Shown here: in pieces, positions 37,734-49,687 of the stretch
How the letters are laid out: every line of letters begins with the position of its first letter
Numbering within the stretch: the first letter of the stretch is position 1
Source: Ziziphus jujuba
Lineage: Eukaryota > Streptophyta > Magnoliopsida > Rosales > Rhamnaceae
Assembly: GCF_031755915.1 (NCBI RefSeq)
Contig: NC_083384.1
Coordinates: 4,735,501 to 4,799,500 of the forward strand
Length of the DNA: 64,000 nt
Direction of reading: 5' to 3'
Notes under the pieces: model-generated
What the model saw: only the letters and a program-made list of their open reading frames with translations
Database searches by the model: none
What the model was told of the DNA's origin: nothing
Program-made: the position numbers and the translations under genes

Positions 37734-39708
37734 ATTGTGAGAAGCCAATTAAACATTCATTTAGCTTAAAAAGGAAAAGAAAAGCAAGATTTGGCTTTGT
37801 TCCAGGTTCCATTTACAGGAGCTGATTTGGTTCCAGAAAAGAAATACAAACTTCCACACACACACACACATAGAGAGAGAGAGAGAGCATGTGAATTATA
37901 TTTGTAGAGACGAACTTTGGATGTGTTTTCATAGGCCAATCTTATGCAATTTTGGGTGTCAGGGAGTGGAGATTCACTGCAGAGTTACAGAGCTCTTGAA
38001 ATAGTTATCAGCCTACCTCATTGTAATTTTAGTTTTGTGGGTATCATGATATGGGGCTTTGCTTTGGCTTTACTTACGTGAGTAGTTGTTTCAGACTTTG
38101 CTGTGCTTTCTCCAACTGAAATGAAATATGTTTTGGAAATTGCAGTTGCATCAATAGTAAGAAAAGAATCCAGAAAAACCCTAAAATAAACAAAATGGAG
38201 AAACTCTTGATATTGGTTCACATTTCATACCAAACAATTTTTACCAAAAAATATATATATACATATATATATAGATATTTACATATTCGCACCCACCAAT
38301 AGACCCATGTTATTGAGAAGGTGGAACTGCACAACAGAAGATACAGAACAAAACTCTTTGATGCAACTTATTACAGTGACTTTTTTATTATTATTATTAT
38401 TTTATTATTCCTCACAAATCACCAACAGAAAGAGAGATCCCCGTTTTAATATTCAAAAAGTCTTGGCTAGGTAGATCTGAGACATCACCATCTCCCTTAA
38501 GTGCTAAGCTACAGGGCCCCAATCACCTACCAATGAAAGTGCTTTTTAATTGAACCATTGCAAGTAAAGCACATATGCTTTTGAAAAGGTATGGGTTGCT
38601 TAAAAATCTGTGTGCTACTCCTACCAAAAGCATCTTTGCGTTTCCAATCCCCAAAGGAAAAGACATGAAAAAGAAGTATCAGCTTATTACATCCCGCTTT
38701 CAGTAAAGGAACTATTTTCCACCTTTTTCTTTGTAAAAGCAAATGACGACTGGAATAACTTTTAGTGGGATATTTTGATTTTCTTATTTCCTCCAACTGG
38801 TAAATAGAAACGGAAGCAGATCAATTTGCACATATTCATTACTCACATGTCAAGTTTTCTGCCAACATACTTGGGGAAAAATGGAGACTTATTAGTTTGT
38901 TTTCTTGTCTGCAAACACGCACCTCCCAGTGGTAGTTAATTTTTAGTTATAATGACAATTTGTATTAAGTTTTCCACTTTGAAGGGATAATTTCGTAGCA
39001 TTTATAGAAGCATCATATTATGAGGTTAAATAGAATGAGAAATGAGAAAGAGCCATCCCTTATTTGTCCAATTTCTGACAAGGTTTCCTCAGCGCCTTGA
39101 TTTGCTTCTCTTGGACAATGAAAAAGCAAATCGACAAAAACCAGCGTGTGTATCGTCTAAAACAGCAAAGCACCTCCTGCTACTGCTAAATGCTTAGCTA
39201 AGCATATAAAGTAGCTTCTGTGTGAGGCATGCTCCCAAATCTCACCAGAAAACCATGAAGACAACATTATTGAATATAGTTTTTCTCATCCGAAATATAC
39301 AAAATGACACAAAGCAATAGCAATTGTTCAAGCACATACACCTCTAGGATGATAAAATTATCCATAAATTGATGATGCTTGTAGCAAGAAGAGCTTGGTC
39401 ATATGGCTTTATAAACAATGACAAATATCAGAAAGTAATAGAATTCGATAGGAAAGAAACAGCTTTCTTTTAATTTTAATGTAGTCCGGAAAGAAAGGAG
39501 TACTTGCTAACATTAAAATACAAATAAAGGCTTTAATTACTATACAATGTAACGACTACAGTATAATCTTGGTCAGAGAGAGCTGTACCCTTTGAACACT
39601 CAGAACCTGAGGCTATAATCTAGGGACAAAAATGTTAGAACGCAAATAAGCAAATGATGCATTTATGAGAAATTAGTTACCGGTGTTCTGTCCATCAACA
39701 CGAGTCCA
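37734..39708. other. Convergent intergenic region
   Basis: Lies between the second LEA_2 gene (+) and the minus-strand gene at 39709. It has a short (CA)n-(GA)n microsatellite near 37857-37889 and a TTA run near 38386-38407. No coding sequence was recognised. Confidence 0.5.
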
Positions 39709-40461
39709 TCAAGGTGAAAATTGAAGCTTTCTGCATAACGCCAAATCAATATTCCTTGATTTCCCGGTTGGCCTGATAGGAGCACCAGGACATGTTTCAG
39801 CAACACCATCTAGTCGTGATGCCAATGGAGGCGTTTTGCAGTCATCGGATTCACAATCCAAATCTGAAATTTCAGCAAGAACAGCTTCAGTCTTTTTTAA
39901 GACAATATCCAAGAGATTTTCATACACAGCCTCAAATATTTCTCTATCCGAAATGCCTGCTGCCGATGCATCAATGCCACTAGCCTTTTCTTCTACAACA
40001 TCTACTGGGGAATAGGAATCAAAATTAAGCCGGCGCACAACAACGTTCCTTGACTCTTTGAGATATTTTCTACATTGAGGAGCCAATGCAAGGTCATCCG
40101 GACCAGGGGCAAACGGGTCAAAGACACCATCCTTTGGTGTGTGGGGACTTCCATCATCAACACAACCATATGGGTTGTCCTCATTTCTGTTGGTAGCAAC
40201 ATCAAAATGATCTACATTTGGTAGTTTCTTAACTGTTGTGGGTGGAGATTTGTAGTCTATGGGGAAATCTCCATTTTCTCTGTCAGAATCAGGAGTAATA
40301 GGCCCTAAGGAATTTGACTCATCTGCCTCCAATACATCTGGTGCCTCATCATCAACACCCTTACGAGTTTCCACAACGCTAAGGTCATCCACTTTCTCAA
40401 AAGAACTGGGAGGCATATTTTGGCAACTGCTCAACTGATCCGTACAGCCTCCAGAACCCAT
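39709..40461 (-). CDS. Acidic plant protein of unknown function (250 aa)
   Basis: A single-exon frame, MGSGGCTDQLSS...RKLQFSP. The ATG at 40461 is preferred. An in-frame ATG at 40542 would add 27 residues that look like leader sequence (FPLFSFCSSAFF). The protein is acidic and Ser/Pro-rich with several S/T-P sites (ITPDSD, KSPPTT, SPHTPKDG, a final FSP). Two blocks look ordered: the core HTPKDGVFDPFAPGPDDLAL followed by QCRKYL and VVVRRLNFDS, and a helical stretch DREIFEAVYENLLDIVL. The proline-directed sites hint at regulation by CDK or MAPK (inference). I recall similar uncharacterised plant proteins but cannot name this one. Codon usage and the clean stop near 39709 support a real gene. 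The upstream leader may contain an intron. Confidence 0.75.
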   Translation of the reverse strand: MGSGGCTDQLSSCQNMPPSSFEKVDDLSVVETRKGVDDEAPDVLEADESNSLGPITPDSDRENGDFPIDYKSPPTTVKKLPNVDHFDVATNRNEDNPYGCVDDGSPHTPKDGVFDPFAPGPDDLALAPQCRKYLKESRNVVVRRLNFDSYSPVDVVEEKASGIDASAAGISDREIFEAVYENLLDIVLKKTEAVLAEISDLDCESDDCKTPPLASRLDGVAETCPGAPIRPTGKSRNIDLALCRKLQFSP

Positions 40462-42308
40462 TTTTTGTTTACTTGTAAGATCCAAATGAAAAAAGGCAGA
40501 TGAACAGAAACTGAAAAGGGGAAATGGATTAGTACGTTTCAAACAGCAAAAGTTTGTGATTGATTACTGCTCAACGCAACTAAATCAATATATATATATA
40601 TATATATATATAATAACCCAATTCCGGAATGCAAAAGAGTTAACCTTGTCAAAAGAACAAAAAAAAGAACCCAATAACACCCAAATGAAAACAAACAAAA
40701 TTTCTTCTCTGTTGAATGATCTTGCAGAGATATAGAGGACAATATTTCTAGTTTGAAACAAATGCAATGAAAAGATGAAACCTTTGGAACGAATTCGAGT
40801 TGGGATTAATCTATGTAATGAAAGAAAACAAAGAAAGCCCAAGTTTCGGCGCACAAAAATTTAATAAAACCCTAGCAAATTAAGAATAGAAACGAAGACA
40901 AAATCAAGTAAAAATGAAACAGCAAAAACTGCAATATATAGGAAAACAGCAATTACTTAAATTGAAGGAAAAGAAGAGGCATGGGGGTATAGAAGAATAC
41001 CTGAGAGAGCAATCTTGGGAAATTTGCACGAGTAGAGTAGCAGGCGGAGGAGAAGGAGGCAAGAGGGGCGTCAAGAGACGGACAAAGGAAGGCCTCGTGC
41101 GGGGCTTCACTTTGCAGAAGAAGATTCGGCAGAAAAAAGGTACTGTCTTTAGGGATTCTTACCTACTGATCTACTCATATCTAATCAGTCTCATTTGATA
41201 TGTCACCCTCTCATCATCATCATCATCATCTATCTTTTTTTTTCTTTTTTTTTTAACTCACTCCGAAGACTGTCGCTTTATATATATCTATATATAAATA
41301 TTCCATATATTTATGTTAAATATGAAATATTGCATTAGCACCCCCTCATATTTTGCTAGTTGTCTACTCTTTTTTTTTTTTTTTTGTGGTTATTTTAGTA
41401 TTTTTAATTCATGAAAAAAATCACGGGGCATGCAAATTCAAAGTTGCAAGTTGCAACACGTTTTCTTTGGAATTGTTTTACAAATTTTATGGAGGAGTAT
41501 GCCAACACAATTGTACAAGAATACAGAGGCGTATATAAGAATATGGGATGGGAAATCTTGTGTCCAAACACTCGCAAATGTCGGTTGTCTGTTTTGTTGT
41601 AACCTCGATCATACGATCAAACCAATAAGACCACGACGCAAGTTTACTTTCTATATGCTCTCACGATAAATCAACAATCCGCCGTCCATCTGACAACATC
41701 TTTGGGACCCACTGTGATATGTCCGACATCCATAGTGTGATTACGGCACGGACTTCCATGTCTTAGAGGTCCACTTTAGTTTAGTTTAGTTTAATTTAAT
41801 TTAATAGAACTAATAACCAGACATAAAACAAAAATAAATTCACGGAAATGCCTATTCCAGTTTCTATGTTATCCTAGGATCCTCCTTCCTAGTCAGTAGA
41901 ATAGTCAGTAACCCCCAGTAGCTTTCGGCCAAGTGTTAGTTGTAGCCTATGTAGCCACTAACTTCGCCCACCACTTTAGACTGGAACATGATAACATGTG
42001 GTAATAGTTTGGCAGTTGCTCCAACCAATCTTATTATGCTAAATCTCTTTGGTTCATAATTTGTCATGTGATTTTCTAAACATGTCATACTTATTCAAAT
42101 AAAAAAGCATATAATATTCTTTGCCATGACCATAAAAAAACAAAAAGCACATAATGTACTGTTTTCATTGTCACTATAAAAACATGTATTATTTTATATC
42201 AATAAATGCTATAATTCCAATTGCTGAATCAAAATTCCGAGCCAAAGTGCAGGCATATCATTCCAAAAGAAGAATATTAATTGTTCAATAACAATATGAG
42301 CACCGTCC

Positions 42309-42341
<33 letters not shown>

Positions 42342-44708
42342 ACAGAAGAAGAAAGAAACCAATATGGGCAATTTTTTTTTTTCCCGAGAGATCAACTAAG
42401 GATATGTAGTTCCTCATTTTTCATAATTAATTTGTTTTGGTGTGGCTTCCAAAGAAAATTCGACTGTCATTTATTTGAGTTCCCAATTGTAATGGGAGAG
42501 TCCCCACTGATTTAATAATTTCCAAATTAAAAAAAAAAATTTAATCATTTGTTAAACTACAACAGTTCCCAATCTCCATGCGGATTTCTTAGGATTTAAC
42601 CGTATATACAAATATTTTTGTATAGTCATCATTTAAATAATAGTTATGCTTTAATTTCATGATATAATGTGTCAATATTAGCTTTTTAGATTAAATAATA
42701 AAATGAAAGATGGATAAGATGAATTCAAGAAACGACAATATAAAATTTAGCTTCATCATGTCATGTTTTGATCAATATGAACATTGAATATGTGGTATAA
42801 ATACAATTAATTGACCATATTTTAACATATTCTTACTTAGCTTGATCACATGATCCCAATATATGAAAAATCAAGTGGAAACAAGAATTAGTCGATGGTT
42901 TAATTAAATACCTGAAACCCTTTACATTTAGCTAATTTATAATCTAAAATTTTGTGCATGTTGTAGAGTTTTATAGAAATATATATTGTTTAAGTTATCT
43001 GTTGTGATTGATTTTTTTTTTTTTACCTTTTTTTTTTCCATATATTGTCAAAGTCGTAGTTTATTACGGATAGCTTTTAATTTATTTTTGCTGAATTAAG
43101 AAAAAAAAAAAAGGGTGCAATACATAATGAACTTATATATTAATTCATCTCCAGGGTTTATTTAGTAAGATATAGTTAGTATGTCATTTTGAAAAAAACA
43201 AAAGTAAATTCAGAAAAAGTGGCCCACCACTTGCTAATTTGCTATTCCAGTTTTTAGCGTGTTTAATTAAGTTTTTTTTTTTTTTTTTTTTCGGGCTAAT
43301 AGTAAAAAGGCAAAAAAGGAAAAAAAAAAAAAAAAGAAAGATACCTTCCCAACAACAATCAAATCGAATCTTTTATCAATTACCAAAAAAAAAGGAAAAA
43401 ATCGAATCTTTTGTCCTTTTTAGAAAACTGTAAGTTGTATACTTTCAACAATTGGTGTCTTATTACTCACCAACAAAAAAATAATAATAGCACTTGGTGT
43501 CTTATATAATTAGTAGTCTTAACATATGAAACTCAACCATGGAAGAAACATCTAGATCAAGGAATCTTATATAATTTTTTTAATATAACAAACATGAATA
43601 TTGCGGGTCGAGTCATATACGGTTTATGCATATATAAATATTTAATTTTGTTGCGTTCTTGTTAGCATTATGTGATGATAAAAGCCACCTAGCTAGTCCT
43701 TGTTAACACCCATTTGCATATATGTATTTGCTATTTTTATTTTTTTACAATACTTTTTTTATTACACATAAAAAAGGGTATACAGATTAAGTAATACATT
43801 ACTGTAAATCACCCTTTTCTTTAGAAGGTGTTTATAAATTTGTATGGACATTTTTCTCTTTGTTTGGATCGATCTGAAAACATTCTAAAGACTTTAATCG
43901 AAACTCTAACTCATGCATAAAGTTAAATTTTCAACTATAAAGAATCTCCTACCTACCACTCATAATATATGCAATTTTCTCACGAAAAAAATAAAAATAA
44001 TATGGAAAAAAGAGAAAGAGAGAAAAAAATAGAAAAAAAAAGAAAGAAAGAAAAAAAAGTAAATGGAAGAGAGAGAACAATTCCAAACACACAAAAAACA
44101 AAGACCATAGACCATTGAATTGGTTTGGTGTATTTATTCTCGATGTAGCTATTAGCTTTGTTTCACAAATTCAAAGTCAATAACTGTATGTGGTGGTTGT
44201 TTGGCGATTAATTATTCATGTTTTGACAAAATCTAATTTATGGTGCTTTGATAAAAGAAGAAAGGGTCTTAATGGATCAAACTAATCCGCCAAACGCGCA
44301 CCATCCCATATAATATAGAATTCAAAGTAGCAGAGCCACTCGCCCAAACGCAAATAATTTATATAAACTTATTATTATTATTATATATATACACACTAAC
44401 ACCCCATCTTCCATATTCACCAAAAAAAAAACACCCCATCTTCCATATATTTTCGGTCTCTGTTTTCATCTAAAGAGGATCACCTCTGGTTCCTCTTGTT
44501 CTTCTTCTTATTCTTCACCAAAAGAATTGATATATAAAAGAAAAAAAAGATTTAATTATTATTTTTTTTGTCTGATTAGATCAAAATTAAGTTGTCCCAA
44601 AATCCCATTGCTCTGTAATTGGGCAACAGGGCATTGGGCAACTTGAACTGATAATCGATCGTTACTGTTATATATTGATTCTTGTTGTAACTCAGAGGCC
44701 GCCAGGTC
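40462..44708. other. Long divergent intergenic region
   Basis: About 4.2 kb with no credible gene. It holds the leader and promoter of the 39709-40461 gene (purine-rich leader near 40980-41110, (TA)n at about 40589-40611), a 31-base A run at 42310-42340, and poly-T and poly-A tracts near 43271-43335. A TATATAAA box at 44360-44367 lies about 350 bp upstream of the CML start. No transposon ends were recognised. Confidence 0.5.
44360..44367 (+). promoter_or_regulatory. Candidate TATA box of the CML gene
   Basis: TATATAAA about 350 bp upstream of the ATG, which would imply a leader of roughly 300 bases. AT-rich context makes chance matches common. Confidence 0.35.
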
Positions 44709-45353
44709 ATGGAAGCAGCAGCATCCGCATCTTGGGGTACAAGCAGCAGCACAAGCGCTTCTTCAAAATCATGCAAGCGCAGCTTGAGCAAGAAGTTGTC
44801 GTCGTCGTCGTTCAGTCTGAGGTGTCCGAGCCTGAACACGCTTCGTCTGCGTCGCATATTCGATCTATTCGACAAGAACAGAGACGGCACCATCACAGGG
44901 CAGGAGCTGGGGCAAGCGTTGAACCTGCTGGGATTGGATGTGGATATGGCGGAGCTGGAGTCCACCATTAACTCCTTTGTAAGACCCGGAAATGAGGGAC
45001 TAATGTTCGAGGACTTCAAGGCCTTACACCAGTCGTTGAACGACACCTACTTCGGAGGCGACATGGACGTGGAGCAAGAAGAAGAGGAGGCCGATCAGGA
45101 GGAGGAAGAGGAGGAGATGTCACAGGAGGATTCGGACCTGACGGAGGCGTTCAAGGTATTCGACGAAGATGGAGATGGATACATATCGGCACATGAATTG
45201 CAAGTGGTGTTGGGAAAGCTTGGATTTGCGGAGGGTAATGAGATTGACAGAGTGGAGAAGATGATAACATCCGTGGATCGGAACCAGGATGGACGTGTTG
45301 ATTTCTTTGAGTTCAAGGACATGATGCGGAGTGTCCTGGTTCGGAGCGCTTGA
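44709..45353 (+). CDS. Calmodulin-like protein, CML42/CML43 type
   Basis: Intronless, 214 aa. EF-hand loops read DKNRDGTITGQE (55-66), DEDGDGYISAHE (152-163) and DRNQDGRVDFFE (190-201), each with the acidic ligand positions intact. The second hand (about 91-102, PGNEGLMFEDF) lacks loop ligands, so three Ca2+ sites are expected. RCPSLNTLRLRRIFDLFD is close to Arabidopsis CML42/43 as I recall it. Those proteins are Ca2+ sensors in herbivory, pathogen and trichome responses. Differences from the family are an N-terminal Ser/Ala-rich extension of about 35 residues and a Glu-rich linker (EEEEADQEEEEEEM, about 124-137) between hands 2 and 3. Confidence 0.93.
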   Translation: MEAAASASWGTSSSTSASSKSCKRSLSKKLSSSSFSLRCPSLNTLRLRRIFDLFDKNRDGTITGQELGQALNLLGLDVDMAELESTINSFVRPGNEGLMFEDFKALHQSLNDTYFGGDMDVEQEEEEADQEEEEEEMSQEDSDLTEAFKVFDEDGDGYISAHELQVVLGKLGFAEGNEIDRVEKMITSVDRNQDGRVDFFEFKDMMRSVLVRSA

Positions 45354-46596
45354 TTTCATTCTCTCTTTTTTTTCTTCTTTTTTTATTTGGATGTTAGAAT
45401 TTGAGAATATTATTCTAGGCAAGTATACATTGGCAAATGGAATTTGCTCATGTTCCATTGTTGGTTTTCCCTTTCATCCACTGACCTCCACCTTGTTTAC
45501 TTTTCTTCTGTTAGTTTGTTTTTATTTTTATATGTATATGTCCCTCTGTGGTATTAATTACCACCATTTTCATTTCTATGTGCTTCAATTTTTGTATTAA
45601 TTTGCTTGTACCTACTACTTTAAAACAATTATTGAACGCACAAAAATCATAGATTATAATATATGGAGGAAAGAGAAATGTAAATGGCAATATAAAACAA
45701 ATAACTAAGTAGATAAAAAGGCCGTCCTACTAAATTGGGTGTGTTATGTTAAGTGCGCAAAATTAATGGGGATTTGTTAATCTCGTGAGCGGGGTTTTTC
45801 TGCTTTATATTAACCTACAACTCAAAAATATAAACTAAAAAAATATTCTTCATAGGATTAACTGCTTTTGTTTTCAAAATGCATAACTGTAATTATATCA
45901 AATTCCACCGACGACTGTAAGTACTAAATATTCCTCACTTCCATCACTTTCGAATTTAATTTCACCAATATTATGCATTTTTCCAATCAATGAATGCCCT
46001 AAAGCTTGAATTCATGATAATATCGTTGTTTGAGGCATTGTCTCTTTGGTTCTTGTCAAAATATGTATTATTTTGTCAACCATGTTGTATATATAGCAAA
46101 GAATTAGTTACTTTCACACACACACAAAAAATAAAAAAAGAGTAACATCAAGTCGTATTAAACTTTTTTGAAATAAACAAACTTAGGTTTAATATTAAAG
46201 GAAAACATAGCCTTGGAGCCACTCAGATCATTCCTCTATTCAAATTTCTATATAATCAATCTGAACGATATTTTTAGCTAACTAATGAGCTACTTTCTCT
46301 GTTTCTCAATCATAAAAAAGCACGCAACTAAAATTACTAAAAAATAAATTCACTTTCGATGAATCCTCCTTCAACTCCAACTTTAGCACATAAATCAAAA
46401 CCAAACTTGATTGCCAACAACTCCGTGGTAAGAGGAAATAGTCATTACCTCACCGGTTTTGACAACAACACTATAACTTCATTACCTTTTGTCATTCCTA
46501 ACAATAAATAATCAGTACCCACAACTAACTAAGAATTAGTGGATGTAGCCCCATCCACATTAGCTTTATACTTTTCTTTTCATCTTGTGGTATCAA
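45354..46596. other. Intergenic region between the CML gene and the LINE
   Basis: CML 3' UTR followed by AT-rich DNA. No gene or repeat family was recognised before the LINE target duplication at 46597. Confidence 0.5.
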
Positions 46597-48743
46597 CTTT
46601 TGTGAGCTTTTGTTCTGCAGAGCAAACCCGGGTGAGGTTAAGAATTTGTTTGACTGTATCACTACTTACTGCAAGTGGACAGGCCAAAGAATGAATCTTG
46701 CCAAGTCTAGGTGTTTTTTCTCCAAAAGTGTAGCTGGAAAAACAAAGGCAACTATAAAGAAATTATTCGGCATTAATGAGTTGTCCAAGGATTCCAAATA
46801 CTTAGGCAACCCCTTATTTTCGGCTCAAAACCACTCCAAGGCCTATGAGGATCTCAAACAGAAGGTTGAAGCTAAGCTTTAAGGTTGGAAGGCAAAACTA
46901 TTATCTCAAGCTGGCAAATACACACTGGTGCAGTCTGTCGCTACCAACATCCCCATCTACGCTATGTCTGCAAACAATCTCCCTTCCAATTGGTGTCGTG
47001 ATATTGAAAAGTTGGCGAATACTTTCCTTTGGCAAAACCACAACATTGGGAAGACCTTTATTCCTATTTCTTGGTCCCGCATCTGCAGACCCAAAGCAAC
47101 CGGCGGTCTCGGCATCAGGAGACTCAAAGATATGAATCAAGCCCTCCTTAGCAAACTTGGATGGAATTTGGTAACTCATGCCAATAGAGTTTGGGTCAAG
47201 GCTTTAAAAGGGAAATACTACGCAGGCAGTACTTTCTTGCGATGCAAGAAAAAGAAAGGCATCTCTTGGAGTTGGAATGGCATTTTGACTGCCAGGAAAC
47301 TTCCAATAAATGGTTTGTGCTATCGAGTAGGAAAACGGACGGACATCAATATCTGGGAGGACCCTTGGGTCCCAAACAACCCAGCTTTTAAGCCGATTCC
47401 TCTCTCCCGTGAAGGCAATCGTGACATTCAAATGGTCAACTCGCTTAAACACCTGGATGGGACCTGGAATGTTTCTAAGCTACAACGTTTATTTGATTGC
47501 ATTACAGTTACAAATATCTGCAAAATTCCTTGTACCAACCAAAGTTTGGACGATAAACTTATATGGAGTGGAAACTCGAACGGTTGCTTCTCATTCAAGT
47601 CAACTTTGCACATGGAAGTTTGGAAAAATTATTCAATATCGCCTTGGTGGAAACATTTATGGACCTCTAAAATCCATGAAAGAGCAAAATTTTTCTTATG
47701 GAAATTGGCCAACAAGGGTCTGCCCACTGCCTCCAATCTTTTAGACAGAAATATGTCGATTGAAAATCAAATGTGCGTGCATGGTTGTGGGTGCAGAGAA
47801 TCAGATAGTCATCTATTTTTCCACTGTCAGGTCGCAAAGGCTTTATGGTTTGCCTCTCCTTGGAGCATAAAATGGGACTCTTTTGAAGATCAACCGCTAG
47901 ATCATAAATTATTGATTCTAACCAATCCCTCCTCAGTGCTGCCTGTTCATGCAGACGACCATGAGACGTTCTTCCTATATTCTACTCTTATTCTAGATCA
48001 GTTGTGGCACATAAGGAACAACACCTTATGTAAAAACAAGTCCTTCTCCTTGGATGATGCCATGCGCAGGCTGCAAATTAGATTTCATGAAACCTGACAG
48101 GCAGCCACATGCTGTCTAGGAATTCACAGTCTGTTACAATGCAGGCCAGCAAGAAGCAAACCACCCATACAATGCATCAGAATTAACACGGACGCCGCCA
48201 TTAGGGACGGATCCAATCTGATAGGGATAGTGGCAAGAGACCGGCAGGGCAAAATCTTAAGAATTAAGGCCGTCAGATGCCCTTCAGACATTCGAGAGGT
48301 CGCTGAAGCTTTTGGGGTGTTGCAAGGCTTGGTGCTAGCTAAAGACGAAGGTTGGAACCAGATATGGTGTGAATCAGATGCAAGAAACATTATCTCTCAC
48401 CTCAACAATCCGGACTTACAAATTGGTCATTGGACTGCTGCAAGTTACTTTTTGGAGATTTTGCACTTAAAGAAAGATTTCCAGGAAGTTCATTTCTTTT
48501 GGATTCCACGGGAGGAAAATATTTTAGCCCATTTTATTAGTAGTTGGTGTATTAAAAACAGTATCAATGGTGTCGTTTCTACATCTTCCCTCCCTAAAAG
48601 TTTTTTTGACTTCGCTACCCAGGAGGAGAATGGCGAGTAGCCCTCTCTTTGTGCTCAGTTGTGTACTTTGGGTTCTTTTGGTTTTATAAACCTCCTTATC
48701 TCAGCACAAAAAAAAAAAAAAAAAAAAATGCTTTTGTGAGCTT
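46597..48743 (+). mobile_element. 5'-truncated LINE (L1-type) insertion with 13-bp target duplication
   Basis: CTTTTGTGAGCTT occurs at 46597-46609 and again at 48731-48743, bracketing the insert 46610-48730. The insert ends in a 21-base A run (48708-48728) plus TG. It contains the C-terminal part of a plant non-LTR retrotransposon polyprotein, truncated on the 5' side just after the reverse transcriptase catalytic region. Poly(A), a target duplication and 5' truncation together are the hallmark of target-primed reverse transcription. Confidence 0.93.
46610..48640 (+). pseudogene. Truncated LINE ORF2: reverse transcriptase C-terminus, zf-RVT region and RNase H
   Basis: One reading frame covers 46610-48640, broken only by TAA at 46880-46882 and TGA at 48095-48097, with no frameshift. 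It begins FCRANPGEVKNLFDCI and WTGQRMNLAKSRCFFS, the segment just past the RT active site, which is missing. Next come the SWSRICRPKATGGLGIRRL region, the W-x(n)-W-K zinc-binding-like domain (HERAKFFLWKLANKGLP, then CVHGCGCRESDSHLFFHC) and a plant-type RNase H with NTDAA, EAFGVLQGL and CESDARNII. The missing RT core and two stops make it non-autonomous and dead. Few disabling changes suggest a fairly recent insertion. Confidence 0.9.
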
Positions 48744-49646
48744 CTATTAATTGGTCGTGTACGTGCACCATCTGAAATCTCAATAAAATCTAGAAGCTTA
48801 CTTGCAATGCAGTCTAATAAAAGAGCATCGGGATTTCATTATCTCATCATGAAGACGTACATTCTCCTCTTCCAAATGGCCTGCGCCTAACTAATATACA
48901 CAAACCTTTCAAGTTGGAAGGATGATAACTAAGAGTTATTTGTTGTGCGTCCACCCCAACAAATCACATTAAGAAGCAAAAACCACAACCAAAAATTCAT
49001 CAATCCAGTCCATCTCGGACCAAATACGTTTGCATTATTGCAATACCACCATGCGAATCACATCTTTTTTTCCCGACTTACAACAGCATCATCTATCTTC
49101 CACAAATCATGTTTTCTTCTTCAGCTGCCTAGCACATGAAATTACACCACAACATGCTCTCCATAGAAAAAAAATTCATTAATAATGTTATTATTCTGTC
49201 TAACACTAGAGAAATTAAAAATGTTCATGGATGGCACCTTCTTTCGTTTTTGACTTGTACTTGATTAGTAATATAATTCAAGGCCAATCAATTACTTAAT
49301 CATGTCATAAAACACATGGCAAACCAAAGGGGGAAAAAGAAAACATAACACTAGAAGGAGTGAGTCCTTTTCGATACGTATTTGGCTTCCAAACAATTAA
49401 TATTATTATTATTATTTTTTTATGCTGAATTAATATTATTCTTTTATTATCATATATAGATGAGAAAAAAAAAATAAATAAAACTTTTATAAAGATGGGA
49501 CGGTACAGAGATAATATATACTGATATTTTAAGTTTTAAATCTGTATTTTTCTGACAAAGCTAAAAATCTTTTATAGAGGTGAAAGTGTTATATCTATAA
49601 ATGAAATTTAAACTACAATATTAATTTTGTAATCAATATAAGGTTT

Positions 49647-49687
<41 letters not shown>

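Noticed and set aside
42310..42340. 31-base A run as a retroposon tail
   Set aside because: No flanking target duplication or upstream SINE/LINE sequence was seen, so it is left as a simple homopolymer.
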